NCBI GenBank assembly: GCA_030686995.1
Contig: CM060707.1
Coordinates: 79,217,472-79,281,471 of the forward strand
Reading direction: 5' to 3'
DNA: 64,000 nucleotides
DNA from: Artemisia argyi
Lineage: Eukaryota > Streptophyta > Magnoliopsida > Asterales > Asteraceae
Below are positions 45,284 through 55,144 of the stretch, piece after piece; within the stretch, counting starts at the first letter, position 1; each line of letters opens with the position of its first letter. Position numbers and translations under genes: made by a program. The notes under the pieces were generated by a model. It saw only the letters and a program-made list of their open reading frames with translations, ran no database searches and was not told the origin of the DNA.

Positions 45284-45332
45284 AAATTAAGATGCATGCG
45301 ATGTTAGTATCTATTATATCCATCCCCATGGA
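45284..45332 (+). repeat. Right copy of the local duplication (uninterrupted)
   Basis: See left copy at 40859-40910. It retains ccccatggac across the point where the CACTA element sits in the left copy. Confidence 0.8.
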
Positions 45333-45473
45333 CAAAAAAAATCGAGTTCTATCGGTATTTCTGTTCAATTATATATATGACCATAATCCTTATTCCTATA
45401 CTACCTATGTGAGCAGGTAAAGCCGTTTATCACATTAAGTCTTTATACTTCGGTTATATTCTTTATATGAATA
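45333..45473. other. No gene seen
   Basis: Short AT-rich spacer without motifs. Confidence 0.5.
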
Positions 45474-45481
45474 GATATAGA

Positions 45482-45531
45482 TAGTCAACCAGAGACGGAT
45501 CCAAAAATTTTAAGAGATATAGATAGTCAAC
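45482..45531 (+). repeat. 42-bp duplication of a hAT MITE end and its target site
   Basis: tagtcaaccagagacggatc and the following bases to aattttaag occur twice with a 42-bp offset (45482 and 45524). Only the second copy continues into the MITE body. Confidence 0.85.
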
Positions 45532-45738
45532 CAGAGACGGATCCAAAAATTTTAAGAGGATATTGCACAATTTTCTTTTTTATGATTATTACTACTAAAG
45601 TTGCTTTATAAAGAATTTATTAGAAAATTGGGTGGTGCACGTGCCAAAAAAACATATATTTTATAAAAAATTACACTTTGTAATCTAAAATCGGGTGTAG
45701 CACGAGTCACACTCGGCTCCCATGTGAGTCCGTCCATG
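45532..45738. mobile_element. hAT-type MITE (207 bp)
   Basis: Left end CAGAGACGGATCC and right end complement CATGGACGGACTCA share GACGGA. An exact 8-bp duplication TAGTCAAC lies on both sides (45524-45531, 45739-45746). An 8-bp duplication with CAG...-type ends is characteristic of hAT elements. No transposase. Confidence 0.8.
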
Positions 45739-45922
45739 TAGTCAACTATTATTAAATTTTAGCAGAATATTTTCGATTATATCTAATTTTTAGTGGAATA
45801 TTTTCGATTATATGTTATTTATTAATTTCTACGTTAGATATTGAGATATTTGTCAATTTTCCGACCAACATAGTCATGCTACAATTTCGTAATCACCATG
45901 CCGCAGATTAAACAAGCCATAA

Positions 45923-46599
45923 GGGGGGTGGCATCCTTGCGGTGAATATGGGTCGGCAAAGGCCACCGATCGGCAACCATGGTTGCCAGTGGATCGGCAA
46001 GGCAATTTCGGTGCCTCAATGGGTGAATCTCACCGTTTCGGTGGGGGAGAAAAACAAGAAAATTATGACCGTTTGGCATTAATGCAAGGGTATTCAAGAA
46101 CTAATGAAGTTGACTTAAGATTTGAATGTTTGACTATTTTCCGGCGAGATATCGCCTGAAAAAACTTAAGAAAAAAAAGTTTATATAAAATATAAAAAGG
46201 GTGGCCGGAAAAGAAGGGGGACAAGAAGAAGACCGGAGACACTTTAAAAAAGGAAGGTTTGCTGAGGATTGTTCGGACCAAATTGGTGTATCTATATGTT
46301 ATTGTCTGTTTATGTATCTGTGTTTTTGTAAACAAAGGTGAAAGTGGGGGTGTTTTTCTAGGTTGACTAAGGAAGTGGTAGGTTTGTAAATTTGTGTTTT
46401 TATATGTTGGTAAATTTGTAGATTGTTTAATATAATTATAAATAAATAAAATAAAAAAATAATAATTAGTATTTTGAGGACCAAGATTGCCACCTAAAAT
46501 TCATGTTGAGGCATGCTGAGGTAAAAAATGTGTTGGAACAATGTGATTGGTTGTTGGTATAAAAACTTGAGGCAAACTTAGGCAAGGTTGCCACCTCCC
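45923..46599. mobile_element. PIF/Harbinger-type MITE (677 bp)
   Basis: Left terminus GGGGGGTGGCATCCTTGC and the complement of the right terminus GGGAGGTGGCAACCTTGC agree in 16 of 18 bases. Both sides carry TAA (45920-45922 and 46600-46602), the 3-bp Harbinger target duplication. The interior has a GC-rich left part (ggcaaaggccaccgatcgg) and no transposase domain. Short frames inside are not credible genes. Confidence 0.85.
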
Positions 46600-46762
46600 T
46601 AAACATTTGTTTCTAACTCATTTGTTACTTTTACTAAACTCTAACCATATTCGTCAAGCTTCTAACTCCGTCCTACATGCAATTGGGTTTGAGAGGTAAT
46701 TGGGAGAACTAAAATTTATGCCTAATTTTGTGTTTAAATCTATTTGGCATTCATTTATTTGT

Positions 46763-49700
46763 TGTAGCAACCGGGTCCACTTTTTCACAACTCACTAAAC
46801 TAACGACACATATATTAGCCACAAAATTAGGAATGCTTTTTTAGGTCTCCCAATCTTTTTATTTTAAAATTTTATCTCGATTATTAAAGGCATCGTTCCC
46901 CTAAATCGAGACAAACGACTATATTAAATATGTCATTTTTACCTAAGGACACTTTTAAGAATCGACGTAAAATTGCATGTATTGAAGACTTGAAGTGGTC
47001 ACAAGTACTTCGTATTAAAAGGTGATTTAAAACATAACATTTGAAGTACTCAAATAATTAATTGGTGATATATCTGTAGAAAACTAGAAGGTGCAGGATT
47101 ATCTGCATGATATAATAGTCATTAACATATACGATATCGTCATAACACACATAAGAGTCAAACTCCCAAGCAACTCTTAAAAGCCTAGAGAATGCTAACA
47201 GAAAACGACAGGTCTGGGTACATCCTCCAAGACAGTTGCAACAAGCAGATACGTGGCATTACCTCATTAGCTCAGAGGTAGTGCTATAATCGAACGTGCA
47301 TGGATCCTTCCATACATTCGGCAAAGCCAAGGATGACATTGCGCGTGTCATTCTTGTCTCATCCATTGGATGTACACCATGTGGACCGTCCTCAAAAAAT
47401 TGATGGCCTTCTAATGAGATATGAAACCTTAATAACATCTCTATAAATACCAAGCCATTCTCATTGAATGAATCAACCTACACATAGTGAATTCTCACAT
47501 TCGCACACACTAGCTACATCGTGAGTGTTACCCCAATTCGTGACTCCGGTCACATTTTGAGGTCCTAACCAAAGGTGAGAACAAAACGGTCAGCTACCCC
47601 CACCTCCAATACGTACCTTATGTTAAAATGCCGCCTCTATGCTATAAGCAACATAATAGCCACAAAAACCACTTTTCCGTTCACTAGAAAACTTTTTCTG
47701 ATCACCAGAAAACCTTATTTTATCAAAAATTTGCACTATTTCTAGATAAAGATTGTAAATTTGATTTTGATTTAATTAAACTACTAAACAATAAGTAAAG
47801 CTAATTAAACTATTAAAGTTGTCATCGATATAGAGAAGATTGTACTAGCCATGTTACTTATACCATATTTATTTAGTTATTTGTTTACTCATGCAATGAT
47901 TTAATGTATGCATTTGTGATATCAGAAATGTGTAGACATCGCATTTCTATCTAAGGTAAACTAAGCCAGATCACTCTAGCCCATAATTCTATGAATGCAA
48001 CCTATATCCCTAAAGCAATTTTCGGTCTACTAAGTTACAAGCATGCAACAAGATTTATCAACTTATCTATGTAATTCATATACAGTGCCCCATTGGTCGT
48101 GGCAATACTAACTCTTCTCACACGATAACTCTATTGAAGAGCACGATGCTAACTTAAGTGTTTTAGGCATTATTTATCCAACCTCAGCTTTCAACTCCTC
48201 GAATCCTAAGGAAGGGCACTAATGAAGCCAGGTCAAGAGTACCGACCATAGTGATACGGATCATCACATAGCTAAAAGGCTATACTATGATGACCTAGAC
48301 AATAAATATCTACTGCTTAAACAAATAAACGAGTATACTATTTAAACGATAAACGCATAAACTATCTAAAACATCGCATCGAATCTTCATAAATGGAATA
48401 ACGTAAATATAATAGTTATAACATGGCTAATACCTAAGGGTGTTAGCCCATAATATATGTAGAGTTACACAAAGCAAATAAAAACGATAAACAAACGAAA
48501 ATCATAATGAAATCGATATGCAAACCGAATGATTAAGCTAAGTGTGTTGATTCAGGATCTTCTCCTCTTAATCTTATCACATTTGGGACTGAAATTTGGG
48601 GTGTTGAAAGCTTGGAACTCGGGCGTGGCGATGTGTGATATCTATGTATAACCCGGTATTAGGGCTTGTATTTATATTGCTCTGTCCGAGGCCCGATAAG
48701 GCATATCGAGGAGCCGATACGGTGTATTTGATATTTCTTATTTGCTGAGAAAGAAAGGATTTTCAACGCATATTTTTCGTATCTTCTAAATACGGCATAT
48801 TGCTTAGGAGTGTAACTTCGAATCTTCGATATACTTGGACTGGTGATAAGATCTGCAATACGGCGTTTGGCTAAAGTTTCATATGCGGTATACCTTCATA
48901 ATTTAACTTGGGCTTTAACTGAAGAGATTCCAATACGGCGTAATTCCAGAGTTTAATACGCCGTATGTCTTCAAATTCACCAATACTTAGTGTATTCTTG
49001 CAGATATTGATACTCCATATGGCCAGAGTTTAATACACCGTATAAGCTCTAAATCATGTCTTTTTCTGTGTCTTTTCCAATATTGCTCCATAAATACTGA
49101 TAATAACAAACTTAAGCAATTAAGTATCAATTCAGTTATAAACATACATAAATGCTCATCCAAATCCATGAATTAGACACCCATGACTGCTTCATACCTT
49201 AATTCGAGTAAGCTGAAGGTTCGGATGAAGAATGAATATAGGTATGACAAGGCATGAGAAACATATATAAATGGTTCAAAATGAAAATAAACAAAACAAA
49301 TAGATTAAGTCTAACACAACCAATTGCTACTAGCTACTACCGTACCACAAACCCGAAAGAGACATTTAACACTGACTAACTTACGCTTTAACAAGGAAAA
49401 CACACGCTTTAGTGATGCACATATTAGACTCCGATATACCTTGATCAACATCATTGACCTATCATACCAAGTGGTTATCCCGAATAACCAACTCAGATAG
49501 GATCATGAAATATACAATACATTAATGGCAAAATTTCGGCCACTTGTACACTAAAATTAAGTGGTTTATATTAAGTACCACTCAAACTACTAATTCATAA
49601 TTCACTCTCAATCTTTTTCTTGTTCTCATCTAAGATATTCATTAACACATAGGAATGCGAATGAAATAAAAACTAGTGAAAGCAGTAGTACAAGAATATT

Positions 49701-50086
49701 ACACAATATACATACTTTCACATTCCCATTGCATCGTGTAATTTCCTGACCAATGTCTCTAGAAAAGAATAGAACGAAAAACTCACACGAACACAACAAA
49801 TATACGAAACATATGTAGCAACTAACAACCAAACAAGTACTTAAATCTACACTGTAGGCTAAGGTGTAAGGGTCTAATGAAACTTAAGCATTGAGTAGGT
49901 TAAACAAACGAAAGATAGGCTCAACATGTTATAGTAGGAGTATCTTACCATAAAGATGAAAGTAGCAAAGGGTTTAACTTTTAAAAACGTCTTCTTTAGA
50001 GATTGTTTTCTATATCTTGAACTTTGTGCTAGGAAGTAACACCCTCAGTTGCTTTCCGTTGTTGTCCCAATTTTGGGGGTATTACA
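46763..50086 (+). repeat. Candidate solo LTR (about 3.3 kb)
   Basis: Proposed from TGTAGCAACCGGGTCC (46763) to ...TTTTGGGGGTATTACA (50086). The last 110 bases (from ttaaaaacgtcttctttag) resemble the ends of the LTRs at 29728 and 58594. A TATA-like ctataaatac lies at 47441-47450. Flanking TTTGT and TTTTT differ by one base. No gag or pol domain lies inside. The right end is well supported, the left end is a guess from TG and length. Confidence 0.4.
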
Positions 50087-50527
50087 TTTTTGATGGGACA
50101 AATTCCCTATTTACACTTTCTCGACACAAAAGTTTTAAAAATAACACCCGATTTACACACATCTATGTTTGGGGAGTTTTTTTTTTATTTTTTTTTTATT
50201 TATTTTTTTTTAATTAAAAAAAATAAAACCCTCCAATTTTGGCCACTTTTTTCTACCTTGAATTATCAATTGACCAATTAGAAGGCTCCATCGCAAAATC
50301 GAGTCCTCTCATTGGTTAATCAAATATTTCAATTTGGAAAAAAGTGAGTTTTCTTTCATATAATAAAATATAAATGTTGGTAATCACAATTTGACAAGTT
50401 GCTCAAGTCCCCCCCCCCCCCCCCCCCCCCCCCCAACTAGCCTAAGAAGCCCAGTATCATATAACCCAAGAATCCCATTGTTTTAGGAATTTTGATAATC
50501 GGCCTCTCCCAATCGCAACAATATATG
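50087..50527. other. No gene; homopolymers and AT-rich spacer
   Basis: Contains T- and A-runs (50170-50227) and a 26-base C run (50409-50434). Nothing coding. Confidence 0.6.
50409..50434. repeat. Poly-C tract (26 bases)
   Basis: Uninterrupted C run. Length is likely to vary and to be hard to sequence. Confidence 0.95.
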
Positions 50528-50593
<66 letters not shown>

Positions 50594-50594
50594 G
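50528..50594 (-). repeat. (ATT)n microsatellite at the 3' end of the LINE-like fragment
   Basis: About 22 TTA/ATT units. It lies just after the stop codon of the LINE-like frame in its own sense, in the place where RTE-type non-LTR elements end in short tandem repeats rather than poly(A). Confidence 0.9.
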
Positions 50595-50606
50595 AAATAT
50601 AATAAC

Positions 50607-51329
50607 TTACATAAAGTTGTATGGGAGTCTAGACACAAGCTGCGCTCCCACTCCTTTCTGAATACAAAAACTTAATCTATGAAAGATAAAAATACCACTC
50701 TTAGCATTATTTGTGTGACTAATGGCAATAGAGTTAATACGTGAAAGTGTGTCTAAAGCATCCGTATCGAATTCCCCGAAATTAGAGAAAGCAAATGGTA
50801 TAAACTTGTACCCGCTGTCCTCATCTTTGGAAGCATACTTCCACTTCTTCTTCTCTACAACATTGTGTAAGGCTACCCTAGGAGCCCATGAAGTCGCCCC
50901 AGTACCAGCAAAGGGGGAAATTCCAGTCACATCCAGACATGCATCTTTACCTTGGAGCCAGTTGAATGATAACAGGTCTGCAGGTCGTAGGTCCTTCCCA
51001 CCCTCCAAAAGGAACCCCATAGGAGCCTCCTTACGCACCATGTTCCCAACCTTAGAACATATATCAACAAGAATATCACGTACCATATTATGCCTGAACT
51101 TCACACCCGCTTCACTAGAGCAATAGACTGCGTGATCTCCCCATTTGTCCATACGACGCACATTACAACTCGGGCAAAGGCTACTTTCAGAGAACATATG
51201 TATAGTAAGCCTATAACACAACACATATCGGAATTGATGATGATTCATCCTCTGTCCCAAGCCGTCAATAGGGATGGTGAAAAAAAAATCTTGTGCATGT
51301 GGGCCACATATACAACTGAGAATAGCCAC
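50607..51329 (-). pseudogene. 5'-truncated non-LTR retroelement, C-terminal domain
   Basis: 240 codons, open throughout. Features: the word GLGQRMNHHQFRYVLCYRL at 23-41, a C-X2-C...H-X3-C motif (C52, C55, H66, C70; CPSC then GDHAVYC), and EAPMGFLLEGGKDLRPADLL (101-120) followed by NWLQGKDACLDVTGISP (123-139). The pattern of RPAD, about ten residues, then DVT resembles the nuclease-like C-terminal domain that follows RT in some non-LTR retroelements. I recognise the same protein type in many plant genomes. The upstream RT portion is absent, as expected from 5' truncation during insertion. Function of the domain is inferred. Confidence 0.6.
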
Positions 51330-52783
51330 CTGTCATGGACTTAGCAAGTACTTAGAAACAATATCTTTCTCAATGACACCAAAATAACACTTGTTGTTAC
51401 TTTTGACAAGAAAAAGAGAAGAAAACAAAGCGTCTTGTCAAAGTGTAGATAACAATCCGGGGGGAAAAAATTCACAAGGTATTCAATGCTCTTTATTATT
51501 TAGTTTTTATTAATGATCAAAGTTAGTTTTTATGTTTGGAATCTTTCGGATAAATGAAGAACCGAGACATCGAGTATTTTTCATTTTGCAGATTAATGAT
51601 CAATTGAATGTTGACAGGTAACTTCATTCTTTGTGTTTATTAGGTCGCCTAATATTTGTTTTTCAATGTTTTATTAAGCACATTGGTTCATCTAATAGTA
51701 GCTTTGATGTTTTATTAAACACTTATACTTTAATGTAGCTGAAAATGGACTTACTGTGACAATAAATGGCTATAAGGAGAGGAAAACATTACTGGGACAA
51801 ATAAATGCCTGCTATTATTTGCCCGGAATACGAGATTCTTGCTGTTATTAAGCAAGGTACAAAACATGATCAATTAACTTTTTTTAGAAATATTGGTCCT
51901 TCAGTATGTATCTCTTTTAAAATTTTGCCTAAATCATTTGCTGATTATGGACATCATACATACATTTATTACAGACTAAGGTATTTTTTTTGTAATAATT
52001 TTTGTAGGTGAAGATCAAATTGAGTTACGAATAGAAAATTGTACGATCAATAGCTTCGACATTGATCGACATAATCCCTTGGTACTTACAATCTTACAAT
52101 CATCTTGGTTATTCTTATTTTTCTTTTACCTACTTTAGTTTGGCTGAAACCGTTTTCGAATTTAAAATATTTTATTTTTAGCATGGGTAGATATTGGTCA
52201 ATTAAGGTTTGAGGATTACACGTTTTGTGCAAGAGTTTTGATTTTTTTTATAAATAGTATAGTAGTCTGTTGAAGCTTATCATAACTATTATATTATTTA
52301 AAATTTTGTCCAATTCCAGTTAAAAGTAACTAGAAAGTTTTATTTAGAAATCTTCAATTTGGACTATTTTGACATGTTGAACAGATTGTTTTTACGAGGT
52401 CCTCTTTAACTTTCTAATCATAAGCATATTAAAGGTATGCTTTTCTTAGTTAGTGTTCTTAGATCGACCTAATAAGTAATTGCTGGTGTTTGGTTTTGTA
52501 TGAGAGGTTCAGCTGTGACATCTAATTAGTATTGTTGATTTAGGACTTTTGATAATTAGTATTCATGATTTAGTAAAACTATTTTTACTATAAATATTAA
52601 TAAAAATGTATGAATCAACCATGGTTGTATAGTTTGAATGAATCAATCATCAATAAATACCTTCTAATATATGGACTATTAATTTTAGCAAGTTTTGTAC
52701 TATATAATGAAGGAATTGTGTTAGCCTGATGTGCACATCTTTCTTCCTAAAACCACTTCTAACTATCATTTATCATAAAGTTC
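51330..52783. other. Unassigned sequence upstream of the RPA1-like pseudogene
   Basis: T-rich, intron-like. Short open segments at about 51740-51857 and 52011-52080 have splice-like borders (gtacaaaac, tttgtaggtg) but are not recognised. They may be further 5' exons of the gene below. Confidence 0.35.
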
Positions 52784-52933
52784 TATGGCTACTTAAATTT
52801 CTGGATTCATCAACGATTTGTCTGCAGTTAAAGACAATGTAAAGTTGCGTGTACGAATTATTCGTACATGGATGCAAGTTTGGAAAGCCACACGTGAACA
52901 ATCTTGAGTTGATACTAATGGATGAGCAGTCAA

Positions 52934-52986
<53 letters not shown>

Positions 52987-54504
52987 ATGTAAAAAAGTGT
53001 CTTCCAACACTAAATTTAAGTGACTTGTTTTTGGAACAGGATACTAGGATCCAAGGTTAGGTGAGGGTGGCTTTGATTAATAAATTCAAACACCAACTTG
53101 AAGAGGGTAAAGCTGTAACTCTTCAAGGTTACAGCCTTGGATAAATACAACCAAAATACAGGATTGCGAAAAAAGGACTACGGCTAAGCTTTTTATCCAC
53201 CACTACAGTCGAACCATGTCTTGATTTTACAGAATCTATACATGGTTTTCAGTTTCAACCTTTTAACTCGATTGTTAGCCTGAAAATGAGGAGGATGGAC
53301 AGTTTGGTAAGTGCTTACCTTTTCCTTTTATAACTATAACGATTATTATAGAGTGTTACATATCTGAAACAACTATTTTTTTTACATCTCCAGATGTGAT
53401 AGGCCAAGTGGTGGCATGTGGTGATCTGGATAATTTTAACAAAAATGGAAAGGCGGGAAAGAAGAAACCACTTGTGCTCATAGATTCTGAGTAAGTCTTA
53501 AATACATGTTTGTACCATCTCATATGAAATTTTTTTCTGAAGTAAATGCATGTTCTAAAACTCTGTCTTAATAATTGGAGGGGTGTTGAACTCAATTGCA
53601 CTTTGTGGGGAGCATTTCCTCAAGAATTTTGTGATTTCTTGAGTAAATGTGATGATCATGCTACGATTATTGCAGTAGTTCAGCTTTGCTTGATGAAGAT
53701 TTTGGATGGTAATTTCCCTAAATAATGAACAACTTTGTTTACTATCATCTCTAAGTGTACACAAGATCATAATATAGTAGTTTTTTTAATATTACTTTTT
53801 ATAATGTATAGGAACAATGGGAGTGCAAAATGGGTATAATGGAACAAAGTTATTCCTTTACAATGGCAAGGACACTATCTCCATAGCTGAATTCAAATAC
53901 GTTGATGATTTTAGGAAAAGGTAATGTACAAATATTTTTGTATCGTCTTTTTTATATGCATAAGGCTTCATTAAAACATTTATCAAATTTAAAACATTTT
54001 TCTGTGCAAATTTTTAGTTTTTAAAACTTTATACGTTGTTTGGCTGATAAGAAAGGAAATGATAAGTTGGAAAATGCTACATCGTGTATCTCAGTCGCTT
54101 CTAAAAACAGCACAAAAGAGGATTTTGTGGTTAAATCCAACATGAGAAACATTGTTGACCTACTAGCTATGGCACAGGTACGACCTACACAACACAGGAG
54201 AAAATCGTAATTAAGACTGTAGAAAATAAATTTCAAGAAAAAAGTAACTGAATCATTCATGGTTGTATTATTTTTGTAGGGTGCCTATTCAATAATTGTT
54301 GGAACCGTTTGTGTTGTTCAACAAGACGAGTGTTGGTGGTATATTGGATATATAACATGTAAAAAAAGGTGTTCAAATCATCAGAGATTGTTGATCTTGA
54401 TTCGGAGACCCCTTCGAAACAAACTGGTGGCCCAACGGAGTGGTACTGCAGTAAATTTAAAATCGCTAGTGCTAGGATCAAAACAATTTGAGTTTCTTTA
54501 TACC
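52784..54504 (+). pseudogene. Replication protein A 70-kDa subunit-like (RPA1/DUF223) gene, truncated
   Basis: Multi-exon remnant. Exon pieces by homology and splice borders: 52784-52905 (FINDLSAVKDNVKLRVRIIR then TWMQVW, first OB-fold), 53030-53308 (ALINKFKHQLEEGKAVTLQG, then SIHGFQFQPF), and 53393-53490 (VIGQVVACGDLDNFNKNGKA). Next come about 53580-53709 (GVELNCTLWGAFPQEFCDFL), 53812-53922, 54017-54178 (VVKSNMRNIVDLLAMAQ) and 54281-54500, with the zinc-ribbon start GTVCVVQQDECWWYIGYITC. RPA1 binds single-stranded DNA. Such genes are also carried by plant Helitrons. In-frame stops (in the 52784 and 53030 pieces), a 42-T run at 52937 and the 3' truncation at 54505 by an LTR make it a pseudogene. 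Confidence 0.7.
52937..52978. repeat. Poly-T tract (42 bases)
   Basis: Uninterrupted T run between two RPA1-like exon segments. Confidence 0.95.
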
Positions 54505-55144
54505 TGTGGAAAACTAGAAAGGGGGTTGAATAGTTTACCGGTTTTAAACTTGATTTTCTTCTAATACTTTTACGTGTAATTACCAATTAAGACATATCAA
54601 ACAATAAATTATATGCAAGAATAAAAGTAAGAAACGATCAAAGCATAACACGATTGTTTATCGTGGTTCGGCTACAAGGACTCTTTTTCCTTGCCCTACT
54701 CCACGCCCCGAGTATCCAACTCGAGAGTTTTCTTGCACTAGTCAACAAGCTCCTTTATCCGGCGGAGAAAACCTTACACATCGCTTACACACTATTTCCG
54801 ACATTAAGCTAGATGTCGAGTTCTTTCACAAGGGTACAACCACTCCCGATAGTTCTTTTACAAGGGTACAACAACTCCCGATACTCTAAGTATTTTGAGG
54901 ACTAAAATACTAACTGATCACTACAAATGGATACAATACAATGAAGTATAAACTTTACTAGTTTACACTAATGATATGCTAGACAAGTCTGGCAACGTTG
55001 TGTTGAAACTTGTAAGTTCGTGATCTTCTTGCTACAAAGAAGGACTCACAAATATGAAAGTTTACTGAGTTAGAAATGAAGTATATGTAGTGTATCATGA
55101 TAGAGAGTGATAAGGAAAACTCAAGAAGTGAGTTGCTATTTATA
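54505..55144 (+). repeat. Copia-type LTR fragment (5' portion)
   Basis: Starts TGTGGAAAACTAGAAAGGGG followed by ttgaatag, and contains tttatcgtggttcggctaca and cttgccctactccacgcc. These words mark a widespread plant copia LTR type. It interrupts the RPA1-like gene on the left and is itself interrupted at 55145 by the gypsy LTR. Confidence 0.6.

Noticed and set aside
46063..46335. 90-codon minus-strand frame inside the Harbinger MITE
   Set aside because: Phe/Lys-rich low-complexity translation of AT-rich DNA within a non-autonomous element.
47262..47310. tRNA-like word tagctcagaggtagtgc, resembling a D arm / A box
   Set aside because: No matching acceptor stem, anticodon arm or GGTTCGA box at the proper distance, so it is not called a tRNA or SINE.
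50722..51126. 134-codon frame opposite the LINE-like domain
   Set aside because: Shadow of the minus-strand coding sequence, which has the conserved motifs.
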